Source: Faucicola osloensis_D
GTDB lineage: Bacteria; Pseudomonadota; Gammaproteobacteria; Pseudomonadales; Moraxellaceae
Assembly: GCA_020041925.1 (NCBI GenBank)
Contig: CP083409.1
Strand: one strand, 5' to 3'
DNA length: 64,000 nt
The notes below the pieces were generated by a model that ran no database searches, was not told where the DNA came from, and saw only the letters and a program-made list of their open reading frames with translations. How positions within the stretch are numbered: position 1 is the stretch's first letter; each line of letters opens with the position of its first letter. The translations under genes and the position numbers were made by a program. Shown here piece by piece: positions 1-8,617 of the stretch.

Positions 1-9
1 TTTCAACAT

Positions 10-978
10 TTAGCAGACCAAGTTTTTCGGGCAGCCTTGTAAGTAAGCACAAATATTTTCTTCAATTTCGATGACTAAACGATGTTGTGCTTCTTGGCTT
101 GCCCAAGCGACATGGGGAGTTATAAGTAAGTTGGGTAATCTAGTAGTTATCATGGGATGATTTATCGCAGGTGGTTCTTGAGTTAAGACATCCGCAGCAT
201 AGCCTCCTAGATCACCTGTTAATAGTGCATGGATGACAGCATTTTCATCAACCAGTCCACCTCTGGCAATATTAATTAACAAGGCATGCTTTTGTAGCAT
301 TAATAACGTTTCTTCATCAATCAAGTGATAAGTATCTCCATTTAACTCACAGTGTAATGAAATAATATCTGCTAGCTGAATAGCTTGCAAAAAAGGTATA
401 TAACCTTCTCGACAATGTATCGCATTTTTACGTTCACTAAATATCACATTTATACCAAATGCCTTAGCCTTATTGGCCAGTGCCTTGCCACTTGTGCCAC
501 TACCAATAATTACCAAGGTCTTTTGATACAACTCATAAATTGGCGTTTCTAAATAACAAAAATTATCACATTTAGACCATTTGCCACTCTTTACTGCTTC
601 ATCGTAGCCACTAAAATTTCTAATTAAATTTATCATTAGCATAAAGGCGTGTTCTGCTAAGCTATGAGATGCATATTCTCTGACATTGCATAGATGAATG
701 CCTTTGGATTGAAGCAGTTGAATGGGTTGTTTATCGTAGCCTGTTGAGCATAAAGCGACTAATTGAAGTTTAGGGTTGTTGGATAAAACTTGTGGTGTTA
801 TACAGAGGTCATTAAGAATTATAATCTGTTGGTTTTCGACATCCGATTCAAACTCAGATTGCGAGAGATGGTTAAATTGGTTAAAACTAATAGAGCAAGG
901 TAACGTTTGTTTATCAAAACTTAGCGTGCGGATGAGAGAGTGGGCTTCTGCAAAAGCGATATTGATTGTTTTTGACAT
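10..978 (-). CDS. D-2-hydroxyacid dehydrogenase (NAD-dependent)
   Basis: A 322-residue protein of the D-isomer-specific 2-hydroxyacid dehydrogenase family, which interconverts 2-keto acids and D-2-hydroxy acids with NAD(P)H in the cytosol. The Rossmann motif GSGTSG is at residues 159-164. The catalytic triad is visible as Arg239 (NIARGG), Glu268 (TQEPP) and His289 (TPHVAW). Length is normal for the family. A GGAA ribosome site precedes the ATG. It is the last gene of the minus-strand catabolic cluster, about 60 bp after the ABC transporter gene. The exact substrate (glycerate, hydroxypyruvate, other) cannot be told from the sequence. Confidence 0.9.
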   Translation of the reverse strand: MSKTINIAFAEAHSLIRTLSFDKQTLPCSISFNQFNHLSQSEFESDVENQQIIILNDLCITPQVLSNNPKLQLVALCSTGYDKQPIQLLQSKGIHLCNVREYASHSLAEHAFMLMINLIRNFSGYDEAVKSGKWSKCDNFCYLETPIYELYQKTLVIIGSGTSGKALANKAKAFGINVIFSERKNAIHCREGYIPFLQAIQLADIISLHCELNGDTYHLIDEETLLMLQKHALLINIARGGLVDENAVIHALLTGDLGGYAADVLTQEPPAINHPMITTRLPNLLITPHVAWASQEAQHRLVIEIEENICAYLQGCPKNLVC

Positions 979-994
979 TTAGTTTCCTTATCTG

Positions 995-1027
995 TATGAA
1001 TCTTAGTATTAAAAACTAAGATTCATA
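995..1027. repeat. 13-bp inverted repeat (hairpin) between ABC gene and dehydrogenase
   Basis: Perfect 13-bp arms (TATGAATCTTAGT and its complement) flank a 7-nt loop. There is no following T-run in the direction of transcription, so it may be a processing or attenuation hairpin rather than a full intrinsic terminator. Confidence 0.6.
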
Positions 1028-1039
1028 CCTTAATGCGAA

Positions 1040-2548
1040 TCAATGTTTTCTAATAAATTGTTTAAATCGCTCATTTCGGCTATGTTCTAGCTCAGCAGGT
1101 GAGCCCTGTTCAACAATGTGCCCGTCTTCCATAAAAATCACCCGGTCAGAAATTTTGAAAGCAAAATTCATTTCATGCGTTACAATAATCATCGTTAAGC
1201 CCTCTTTTGCTAGCTGTTCCATAACTTTTAAAACCTCATTGACAAGTTCTGGGTCTAACGCTGAAGTTGGTTCATCAAACAAAATAATGGAAGGTTGCAT
1301 CGCCAAAGCTCTAGCAATCGCCACACGCTGTTGTTGGCCACCAGATAATTGATGTGGGTATTTATTAGCATGAAGCTTCATACCGACTTTGTCTAGCATA
1401 GCGATAGCGGTAAGCTGGTTAATTCCTTTATCATTCATGCCATGATATTCAGGGGCTAGCATCACATTTTCCAAGACAGTCTTATGAGGAAATAAATTAA
1501 AACTTTGGAACACCATGCCAACATGAATAATTTGTTCTTTATATGCTGATGAGTTTTCTGTTAATGTTTGGTCTTTCAAGAATGGCTTACCCATTAAATT
1601 GACTGTGCCTTTGTTCAAACTTTCCAAACCATTTAGCGTGCGGATAAATGTCGTTTTACCAGAACCCGATGGCCCAATAACCGAAATAACTTCACCCCAC
1701 TTAACATTCAAATCAATACCTTTTAGAACTTTATGATCACCATAGGATTTATGAATATCAATAGCTTCTAAAGCATAATCACCAATTCTTTCATTGTTTA
1801 AGAATTCATAATTAGCTAGAGATTTATTGGTGGTGGGGATAGGTATTTCATCTTCTTTTAATAAAGGTGGGTTCCTATGGGTGATATCAATGAATTTTTC
1901 GAATTTACCAATGAGCCAACCAAACACTGTCACGATAAGCACGTAAAAGAATGCCACGGCTAACATGGTCTCTAGAACTAGGAAGTTTTGAGTGTAGAGA
2001 CGTTGTCCGACGAGTAGGATCTCGGTAAGTGAGATAACTGATACTAGCGACGTCAATTTAACAATCGTAACAAATTCATTGCTTAAGGTAGGCAATGAGA
2101 TACGTAATGCTTGGGGTACAACAATTAAACGTTGGATTCCCGCAGTTTTTATACCTAACGCTTTACCTGCTTCTATTTGACCTTTATGAATAGAGTTGAG
2201 TCCACCACGATGAATTTCTGCGATATAGGCAGCTTCACTTAGGGTTAGTGCAATGAGGCCAGACAAAAAAGAAGAAGCTAAGATAACACTGGTTTGTGGG
2301 AATACTTGTGGCATATTATAGATAAATACCAATAACACCAAGAGTGGTAAGCTACGAAAAAACCAGATATAGCCGCCACTTAAAGTAGAAATGATTTTGA
2401 TTTTAGACTTTTTACCCAGTGCCAATAAAAATCCTAAGACGATGCCTAATATCCAAACCAATACACTAAGTTCAATCACTGTTAAAGTGGCTTGCCAAAA
2501 GTCTTTATTTTTCAATAGACCAAATGTATATGCCCAATCAAAATGCAT
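1040..2548 (-). CDS. Fused amino-acid ABC transporter permease/ATP-binding protein
   Basis: A 502-residue polar amino-acid ABC importer in which permease and ATPase are one chain. The N-terminal half (about 1-220) is a HisM/GlnP-type permease with several membrane segments and an EAA-like loop around 127-160. After a linker of about 35 residues comes a GlnQ/HisP-type ATPase with Walker A GPSGSGKT (292-299), signature LSGGQQQR (401-408) and Walker B ILFDEP (422-427). The start has a strong GAGGAGA site. Separate subunits are the usual arrangement; fused forms are known. No periplasmic binding protein is encoded nearby. By context it probably imports the substrate, or the amino-acid product, of the adjacent deacylase. 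Confidence 0.9.
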   Translation of the reverse strand: MHFDWAYTFGLLKNKDFWQATLTVIELSVLVWILGIVLGFLLALGKKSKIKIISTLSGGYIWFFRSLPLLVLLVFIYNMPQVFPQTSVILASSFLSGLIALTLSEAAYIAEIHRGGLNSIHKGQIEAGKALGIKTAGIQRLIVVPQALRISLPTLSNEFVTIVKLTSLVSVISLTEILLVGQRLYTQNFLVLETMLAVAFFYVLIVTVFGWLIGKFEKFIDITHRNPPLLKEDEIPIPTTNKSLANYEFLNNERIGDYALEAIDIHKSYGDHKVLKGIDLNVKWGEVISVIGPSGSGKTTFIRTLNGLESLNKGTVNLMGKPFLKDQTLTENSSAYKEQIIHVGMVFQSFNLFPHKTVLENVMLAPEYHGMNDKGINQLTAIAMLDKVGMKLHANKYPHQLSGGQQQRVAIARALAMQPSIILFDEPTSALDPELVNEVLKVMEQLAKEGLTMIIVTHEMNFAFKISDRVIFMEDGHIVEQGSPAELEHSRNERFKQFIRKH

Positions 2549-2577
2549 TACTTTCTCCTCTTTTTATAAAATCCACG

Positions 2578-3717
2578 TTATAGCAGTATGGATAACAGTT
2601 TTTGCAAAAACACATCACATATCTCAAGCTGGGCGATGCTAACATGTTCATTGGGTTTATGAGCGACTTCAATCGTTCCTGGTCCGCACACAACAATTGG
2701 ACAATGCATTTGTTGTTTAAATAGACCACCTTCTGTGCCGAAGGATATTTTGGTCGGCTTAGACGGAGTTGATAATAAGCCCTGCACCATTTGTACTGCA
2801 TCCTCTTGGCATGACGTGTCTAAACCTGGATATTGATTAATATTTTCTACATGAATTTTTGCAATGGATGCTTTTTTTGAATAGTTTTCTAAGATATGTT
2901 GCTGGATCTGTTCAATACTATCTTGAGTAACATTACGAATTTCATAATCTAGCTGACAAAGATTTGGCACAATATTTAACGCTTTTCCACCATAAATTTT
3001 CCCCACATGAATAGTGGAATAAGGAACATCAAACCCTAAGTCTTGGCTACCGACATTGGCTAAATACTCTTGAGATTCGATTAGGCTTTGCACAAACTGT
3101 GTGGCAGTATGAATGGCATTATCAAAATTTGGGGCTAAGGCTGAATGCCCTTCTTTACCAGAGCAGAATACTTGAAATACCGCTTTACCTTTATGCCCAG
3201 TAGCAACCTCCATCATGGTAGGTTCGCCAATGATGGCAAACATTGGTGGTATAATTAAACTTTCTAATTTGGTTAAAATACTTCTGACACCAACACAACC
3301 TATTTCTTCGTCATAAGACAAACATAAGTGTAAAGGACGTTGTAGTTGTTGCTTAGATGCTTTTTTAAACATAACCAAAGCACAGGCTATAAACCCTTTC
3401 ATATCTGCTGTACCACGACCAAAGACGAGATTATCTTGAATCGTCATACTAAAAGGGTCAGTTCGCCAATTCTGCCCTTCTACAGGCACTACATCAGTAT
3501 GACCTGACAACAAAATACCTGCTTTATCTTTAGGTCCTGTGGTTGCAAATAAATTAGCCTTGGTTTTTTGCTCATTGAAATCTAGAGTAATCTCAATGTT
3601 TGAGCTTGCTAGATACTCTTTAATATAGTCAATGAGTAATAAATTACTTTTATAAGAAGTCGTATCAAATGCGATTAGTTTTTCTAGCACTTCAAGATAT
3701 TCTGTTTGATATTGCAT
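2578..3717 (-). CDS. M20-family metallohydrolase (acetylornithine deacetylase/DapE-like)
   Basis: A 379-residue ArgE/DapE/CPG2-type zinc hydrolase that removes an N-acyl group from an amino acid or cleaves a small peptide. Metal and catalytic residues are visible: His73 and Asp75 (SGHTDVV), Asp105 (GTADMKG) and Glu137-Glu138 (YDEEIG). Its ATG overlaps the stop of the LysR gene (TAATG), so the two are translationally coupled. The neighbours (RidA, DUF1028, amino-acid transporter) favour catabolism of an N-acylated amino acid over arginine biosynthesis, so I do not assign argE. Confidence 0.85.
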   Translation of the reverse strand: MQYQTEYLEVLEKLIAFDTTSYKSNLLLIDYIKEYLASSNIEITLDFNEQKTKANLFATTGPKDKAGILLSGHTDVVPVEGQNWRTDPFSMTIQDNLVFGRGTADMKGFIACALVMFKKASKQQLQRPLHLCLSYDEEIGCVGVRSILTKLESLIIPPMFAIIGEPTMMEVATGHKGKAVFQVFCSGKEGHSALAPNFDNAIHTATQFVQSLIESQEYLANVGSQDLGFDVPYSTIHVGKIYGGKALNIVPNLCQLDYEIRNVTQDSIEQIQQHILENYSKKASIAKIHVENINQYPGLDTSCQEDAVQMVQGLLSTPSKPTKISFGTEGGLFKQQMHCPIVVCGPGTIEVAHKPNEHVSIAQLEICDVFLQKLLSILL

Positions 3718-4709
3718 TAGTCACCTACTTCTATTGACTGATTTTTGATATGCGCTTGTGAAAAATAGGCAACACTCATTCCTGGGATATATTGATTTGA
3801 AATAAAAGCCTGACACCGACTAATAAACGCTTGACATATCTTGCCTATATTGGCGTTAACGGGTGTTGCAATCCCTATTTTCATGGGTCGTACATCGCCT
3901 GAAATTCTTACCATCACAAGCTTCTTGCCATCAGGCGAATAATCCATTTTTGGACGAACGTTTAAAATGGTATAACCAATATTATTTCCCACCATTGAAC
4001 GAATTACATCAACATGTTTTGACGTTTCAACAACATTGGGCTGTAGTTTTTGATGGCGAAATAGAGACAAGAAGTAATCATTACTGTAAGGCATATCTAA
4101 CAATATCATGGGATAGTCAACCAATTCCTTGAGTGTTACTGCCTGTTGCTTTGCCAAGGGGTGTGATTCTGCAAGCAAAACATAGGGGGGTAAATCTGCT
4201 AGTGGCATAAAGTTGATATAATTACTATCAATATGCAAATCATATAACAATGCCACATCTAAGGTATTCTGCATCAAATCTTGGGTAAGCGCTTGATGAT
4301 CATCAATCACAGTTTCCAAATTAACTTGTTTGTATAAATTTGAAAAACCATGAATAATTTCTGCATAAATCATGGGTGCAAAAGCGGAAAAGCACCCCAC
4401 CTTAAGCGTGCCCCGCATTGCCCCTGAAAAATCAGCAGATAATGCGTAAAGTCCAGATGATTGACTTAAAATCACCTTGCACGCTTGCTTTATTTGTTCA
4501 CCAATGTCTGTCAAAACCAAACCTTTGGCATGTTGTCGAATAAATAACTGGACGTTTAATTCACTTTCAATGTGTGCAATTGCCGCAGAGATAGAAGGTG
4601 AAGATACATGAATCCTCTCAGAAGCAATAATGATACTGCCACTTTCGGCTACTGCAACAAAATACTCCATTTGGCGTAACGTTATTCGACTTAACACAAT
4701 TAACCTCAT
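3717..4709 (-). CDS. LysR-family transcriptional regulator
   Basis: A 330-residue LysR-type regulator. An N-terminal winged helix (about residues 8-70, ITLRQMEYFVAVAESGS) is followed by a two-lobe periplasmic-binding-like effector domain. It sits inside the operon it probably controls, between the DUF1028 gene and the deacylase gene, which is unusual because LysR genes are more often divergent. A GTG or ATG start a few codons downstream is also possible. The effector is probably a substrate of this pathway (inference). Confidence 0.88.
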   Translation of the reverse strand: MRLIVLSRITLRQMEYFVAVAESGSIIIASERIHVSSPSISAAIAHIESELNVQLFIRQHAKGLVLTDIGEQIKQACKVILSQSSGLYALSADFSGAMRGTLKVGCFSAFAPMIYAEIIHGFSNLYKQVNLETVIDDHQALTQDLMQNTLDVALLYDLHIDSNYINFMPLADLPPYVLLAESHPLAKQQAVTLKELVDYPMILLDMPYSNDYFLSLFRHQKLQPNVVETSKHVDVIRSMVGNNIGYTILNVRPKMDYSPDGKKLVMVRISGDVRPMKIGIATPVNANIGKICQAFISRCQAFISNQYIPGMSVAYFSQAHIKNQSIEVGD

Positions 4710-4719
4710 TTAACAGATG

Positions 4720-5391
4720 TTATAAATCACCTGGTACACCATAGCTTGGCGAAACTGTTGGGTTTAACGCTCTCATGACATAATCGTTGATTTGTGGCTC
4801 ATAGATTTGCCAGGCCTGTTCTAAATCTTCAATAGGCGTCTCTGACCAATCAATACGGAGGTCGATGATAGGCCATGTCATCTTATCAACCACTAACAGT
4901 CCTGCTGAATGTACAGGTCCTGCTTCGCCACCTGCTTGGTAACCTGCAACCAAACTATCAAGTAAACGTTTTCCTAGATTACCTTCACTTTTTTCAAAAG
5001 TATCAAGCATAACTTTAGGAATGTCTTGATTAGCCAAGAGATTGCCAGCACAGGCCGCTTCTTTACCTTTAACAGCATTAAATATGCCAAGCGTATGCTC
5101 TCCACTGAAAACAAAAGGTTCATCTTGACCATTTAATGCCATTAGCTGGCGATATTGGATAAAATCGGTACTTTTAACCAACTCTGCACCAGCGTCGGTC
5201 GGTGTAAGATTGTATTGCATCATCTCTAACAAAACCTGCGAGAGATTTGGATCAGTAATATTTTGGCTGGCCACGACGCCGATACCAGTTTTTGCACGGA
5301 TACAGCGTGATGCTACAGCAGGAGATGATGAGCTAATAGATGCTCCAAATTGCCCCGTTTTTGGGCATCTTGCAACAATAGAAAAAGTCAT
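4720..5391 (-). CDS. DUF1028 family protein (Ntn-hydrolase-like fold)
   Basis: A 223-residue DUF1028 protein. The N-terminus (TFSIVARCPKTGQFGASISS) and the conserved glycine- and alanine-rich core are typical of the family, whose members are predicted Ntn-type hydrolases often linked to RidA and amidohydrolases. The start has an AAGGA site. It lies 21 bp after the ridA-like gene. Its reaction is not known; the context suggests hydrolysis of an amide or imine intermediate. Confidence 0.8.
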   Translation of the reverse strand: MTFSIVARCPKTGQFGASISSSSPAVASRCIRAKTGIGVVASQNITDPNLSQVLLEMMQYNLTPTDAGAELVKSTDFIQYRQLMALNGQDEPFVFSGEHTLGIFNAVKGKEAACAGNLLANQDIPKVMLDTFEKSEGNLGKRLLDSLVAGYQAGGEAGPVHSAGLLVVDKMTWPIIDLRIDWSETPIEDLEQAWQIYEPQINDYVMRALNPTVSPSYGVPGDL

Positions 5392-5412
5392 AGAAGTATC
5401 CTTATTTAGATA

Positions 5413-5826
5413 TTAGTCTGGAATAACCGCTGTTGCATCAATCTCAACAAGCCATTCTGGTCTAGCCAACGCCGATACCACAATGCCAGTAGAAACAGGG
5501 AATACCCCTTTTAGCCATTTACCAACTACTCGGTAAACCTCTTCACGATAACGTGGATCAGTAATATAAATCGTGATTTTACAAATATCTTCTAACTCAC
5601 CACCTGCCTCTTGAAGCAACATTTGAATATTATGCATTGCCTGTTCAGCTTGCCCTTTGGCATCACCAATACAGACACTTTCACTCGTGTCTAGGTTTTG
5701 CCCAATCTGTCCACGCAAAAATACAGTACGACCTTTTGCTACAACGGCTTGACATAGGTCATTATCGAGATTTTGTTCAGGATAGGTATTTTTAGTATTA
5801 AAGGGGCGGATGCGTGTATGTTTCAT
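5413..5826 (-). CDS. RidA/YjgF-family enamine/imine deaminase
   Basis: A 137-residue Rid-family protein. Members hydrolyse reactive enamine/imine intermediates to ketones and ammonia, working as trimers in the cytosol. The C-terminal ARPEWLVEIDATAVIPD carries the family's conserved arginine and glutamate. It is the first gene of the minus-strand operon, with an AGAGGT ribosome site. A Rid protein fits a pathway that makes 2-imino acids from an amino acid released by the deacylase. Confidence 0.88.
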   Translation of the reverse strand: MKHTRIRPFNTKNTYPEQNLDNDLCQAVVAKGRTVFLRGQIGQNLDTSESVCIGDAKGQAEQAMHNIQMLLQEAGGELEDICKITIYITDPRYREEVYRVVGKWLKGVFPVSTGIVVSALARPEWLVEIDATAVIPD

Positions 5827-5871
5827 TATTTACCTCTTTTCTTGGTTCTAAAAACTAAAAGATGGTTGAAA

Positions 5872-5889
5872 TACTGGTAATAACCAGTA
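5872..5889. promoter_or_regulatory. Inverted-repeat operator candidate upstream of ridA-like gene
   Basis: Perfect 7-bp arms TACTGGT/ACCAGTA are separated by 4 bp, 46 bp upstream of the ridA-like start in the 302-bp divergent intergenic region. This is a plausible site for the operon's LysR protein or another dimeric regulator. The rest of the region is AT-rich with no gene. Confidence 0.45.
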
Positions 5890-6005
5890 ATCAAACTGTT
5901 GAAATTTAGTATGCCCTAAATGTGTGAGATAACAATTTGAATTTTCCTTTGCACTGATTCGGTTATTCCATACCGCTAGTAATTAGAATTTCTTGAATCA
6001 ATCGT

Positions 6006-6018
6006 TCGTATGATACGA
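6006..6018. promoter_or_regulatory. Palindromic operator candidate upstream of the monooxygenase gene
   Basis: The palindrome TCGTATGATACGA (6-bp arms, 1-bp centre) lies about 110 bp upstream of the monooxygenase start. It sits inside a wider ATCGT...ACGAT dyad. Such compact palindromes are typical of TetR- or GntR-type sites, but no such regulator gene is adjacent. Confidence 0.4.
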
Positions 6019-6128
6019 TTTTCAATTTTTCGACAAAGAAACTATTATTCAACTTGTATTTATACACAGTGTATGACTGTGACATTTTTAAATATTGTTT
6101 GTATGTTTTTTACAGAAGGGAGCGAATC

Positions 6129-7403
6129 ATGACTAATAATATAACGAAAACGGATACTCTCGTTATTGGTGCAGGTCAAGCTGGTATTGCAATGAGTGAG
6201 CATCTGGGCAATCTAGATATTGACCACATTGTTTTAGAAAAAAATAGAATTGCAGAAGCTTGGCGGTCCAGACGATGGGACTCTTTAGTTGCTAATGGTC
6301 CTTGTTGGCACGATAAATTTCCTAATATGGATTTTCCACATAATCCAGAAACATTCGTGTCCCATAACGAAGTGGCGGACTATTTTGAAAGTTATGCCAA
6401 AAAAATTAAAGCCCCCATTCGCACGGGTATAGAAGTGTTAAAAGTAGAAAAAATACCTAGTAATATGGGCTTTAATGTCCACACAACACAGGGTGATTTT
6501 ATAGCAAACAATATTGTCATTGCTACAGGTCCTTTTCAAAAACCTGTTATTCCACCTATTGCACCAAATTGGAAAGATTTGTATCAGATTCATTCAGATC
6601 AATATAAAAATCCAGAACAACTACCAGAAGGCAATGTATTGGTTATTGGTGCAGGGTCATCTGGTGTGCAAATCGCTAAAGAATTGAATAGCTCTGGTAA
6701 AAAAGTATTTTTATCGGTGGGTCCACATGAACGACCACCTCGCCGTTATAGACAGAGAGATAATGTTTGGTGGTTAGGTGTTTTGGGAACGTGGCAAGAA
6801 AGTACTCCGCCACAACGTCCCATCAAAGGTTTTGCGGTAAGCGGTATGAATGGTGGAGAAACTGTTGACTTTAGAAAGTTGGCACATGATGGCATTACCT
6901 TGGTTGGTATGACAGATAAATTTGAAGATAATAAAGTGTATTTTCACAATGACTTGGTTGATAACGTTACCAGTGCAGAAGAAAACTATTTAGCCACTCT
7001 CGAAGCAATGGATAAATATATCGAAGCAAACGGATTGGATTTACCTGAAGAACCAGAAGCCAAGGTTTTTCTACCAATACCAGATTCAATTTCAAACCCA
7101 ATTACTGATCTTGATTTTGACAAAGATAATATTACAAGTGTAATTTGGGCTTCTGGTTTTGGCTTTGATTATCATTGGTTGAATTTTGATATATTTCAAG
7201 AAAACGGCGCACCTAAGCATAATAAAGGTATCACAGATGAGCCTGGCATTTACTTTGTAGGCTTGCCGTACTTATCAAGTAAAGGTTCTAGTTTTATTTG
7301 GGGGGTATGGCATGATGCTAAACGCATTGCTGACTACATTGATATTCAACATCAATATCATAACTATCAATCACCTCAAGTAGAAAAATCTTCTTCTATT
7401 TAA
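6129..7403 (+). CDS. Flavin-containing monooxygenase-type NAD(P)/FAD oxidoreductase
   Basis: A 424-residue two-dinucleotide-binding flavoprotein resembling CzcO/FMO enzymes, which use NADPH, FAD and O2 to oxygenate small substrates. The FAD motif GAGQAG is at residues 14-19 and the NADPH motif GAGSSG at 174-179. The ATG at 6129 is preferred because it has a GAAGGGAG ribosome site and the protein then starts just before the first Rossmann fold; an in-frame upstream extension has no such site. It is followed after 49 bp by a TauD-like dioxygenase gene, probably in the same transcript. The substrate is unknown. Confidence 0.85.
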   Translation: MTNNITKTDTLVIGAGQAGIAMSEHLGNLDIDHIVLEKNRIAEAWRSRRWDSLVANGPCWHDKFPNMDFPHNPETFVSHNEVADYFESYAKKIKAPIRTGIEVLKVEKIPSNMGFNVHTTQGDFIANNIVIATGPFQKPVIPPIAPNWKDLYQIHSDQYKNPEQLPEGNVLVIGAGSSGVQIAKELNSSGKKVFLSVGPHERPPRRYRQRDNVWWLGVLGTWQESTPPQRPIKGFAVSGMNGGETVDFRKLAHDGITLVGMTDKFEDNKVYFHNDLVDNVTSAEENYLATLEAMDKYIEANGLDLPEEPEAKVFLPIPDSISNPITDLDFDKDNITSVIWASGFGFDYHWLNFDIFQENGAPKHNKGITDEPGIYFVGLPYLSSKGSSFIWGVWHDAKRIADYIDIQHQYHNYQSPQVEKSSSI

Positions 7404-7452
7404 ATCTTGTGTATTTTCTAATAGGATTCTTATAATTTCAAAGGTTGATCAC

Positions 7453-8430
7453 ATGAAAACAATATTAACATCCCCTATAGAAGAGAAATGTGCTTGGTTC
7501 GGCAGTGAAATTTCCCATAATAATGATTGGATAATTAAGTTTGATGATTATTTATTGTCAGTTTTGGATGAAGCACTTCAGCATATCACCAATTTGGGGA
7601 AAAAAGCTCCTCACTTTAATAAAGATGATATACATATTAAAGATGAAAAATTTTTAAATTTTATTGAAGAAATATCGGATCAACTTGAGAATGGCTATGG
7701 CTTTATTGTAATAAAAGGCTTAGATGTCAAACGATTTAATGAAGATGAGCTTATAGATATTTATTATATTTTGGGCTTATATTTAGGCATACCTGTAACT
7801 CAGAATATGCAAAATCAACTCTTAGGCTATGTAGAAAATGTCGGGGATATAAAAAACAAACAAACGAGAGTCTATCAAACAAATGCTAATTTACCCTACC
7901 ATTCTGATATGTCAGACGTTGTAGGCCTTTTATCTATAAGAAAAGCAAAAGAAGGCGGGGAAAGTAGTTTAGTAAGTTTTGCGACAGTTTATAATATAAT
8001 TTTAAAAGAATATCCAGAGTATCTAGCCTACTATTATCATCCAGCCTATTATAATCACCTTGGTGGAGATGAGCCCTCATTAAGTCCTATATTTAGTTAT
8101 TGGAAAGGCAAGCTAGCATGTCGGTATCTAAGACAGTATATTGAGGTTGGTCATGAAAGAAAAAATATTCCATTATCTAGAGTTCAAATAGATGCACTTA
8201 ATATTTTTGAGGAAATAAGTCACCGAGACAATTTAAGAATCGATATGATGTTGGAACCTGGTGATATACAGTTATGTAATAATTATATTGTGATGCACTC
8301 TAGGACCTCTTTTTTAGATTATGATGAGAAAGATAAACAGCGTAAACTAGTGAGATTGTGGTTAAAAATGCCTAACGCAAGAAAATTAGCTCCTGATTTT
8401 CCTGGCAGAAATGGCTTTTCTCAGGAGTAA
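7453..8430 (+). CDS. TauD/TfdA-family Fe(II)/2-oxoglutarate dioxygenase
   Basis: A 325-residue protein of the TauD/TfdA fold. The iron ligands are visible as His150 and Asp152 (LPYHSDMSD) and His282 (VMHSRTSF), and a C-terminal KLVRLWL supplies the 2-oxoglutarate-binding arginine. These enzymes hydroxylate a carbon next to a heteroatom using 2-oxoglutarate and O2. Paired with the preceding flavin monooxygenase, it suggests a two-step oxidative degradation or tailoring route (inference). AAGGTTG precedes the ATG. Confidence 0.85.
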   Translation: MKTILTSPIEEKCAWFGSEISHNNDWIIKFDDYLLSVLDEALQHITNLGKKAPHFNKDDIHIKDEKFLNFIEEISDQLENGYGFIVIKGLDVKRFNEDELIDIYYILGLYLGIPVTQNMQNQLLGYVENVGDIKNKQTRVYQTNANLPYHSDMSDVVGLLSIRKAKEGGESSLVSFATVYNIILKEYPEYLAYYYHPAYYNHLGGDEPSLSPIFSYWKGKLACRYLRQYIEVGHERKNIPLSRVQIDALNIFEEISHRDNLRIDMMLEPGDIQLCNNYIVMHSRTSFLDYDEKDKQRKLVRLWLKMPNARKLAPDFPGRNGFSQE

Positions 8431-8506
8431 AATGAAATGAGGGTTTAGTAGTTTTCAAAAAACTGTGTCTTTCCCATAAACTGTCAAATAAGACAGGAAT
8501 TAGACC

Positions 8507-8605
8507 ATGCGAAACTTTGACTTTAACGAAGCCTTAAAAGCGATTCGATCCGACAATCCCGGGACGGTTCAGTTTCAAATCACAGCACAGAAAATACTAT
8601 GTTAA
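8507..8605 (+). pseudogene. Short remnant ORF, possible IS left end
   Basis: A 32-codon ORF starts MRNFDFNEALKAI, which resembles the N-terminus of IS256-type transposases, and then runs into unrelated sequence containing DNPGTVQ. Upstream, at about 8458-8495, is an ACTGTGTC stretch of the kind found at ends of that IS family. It may be a truncated insertion sequence at the left border of the accessory region. This rests on recollection of family sequences and is weak. Confidence 0.25.
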
Positions 8606-8617
8606 AAGAATCATTAC

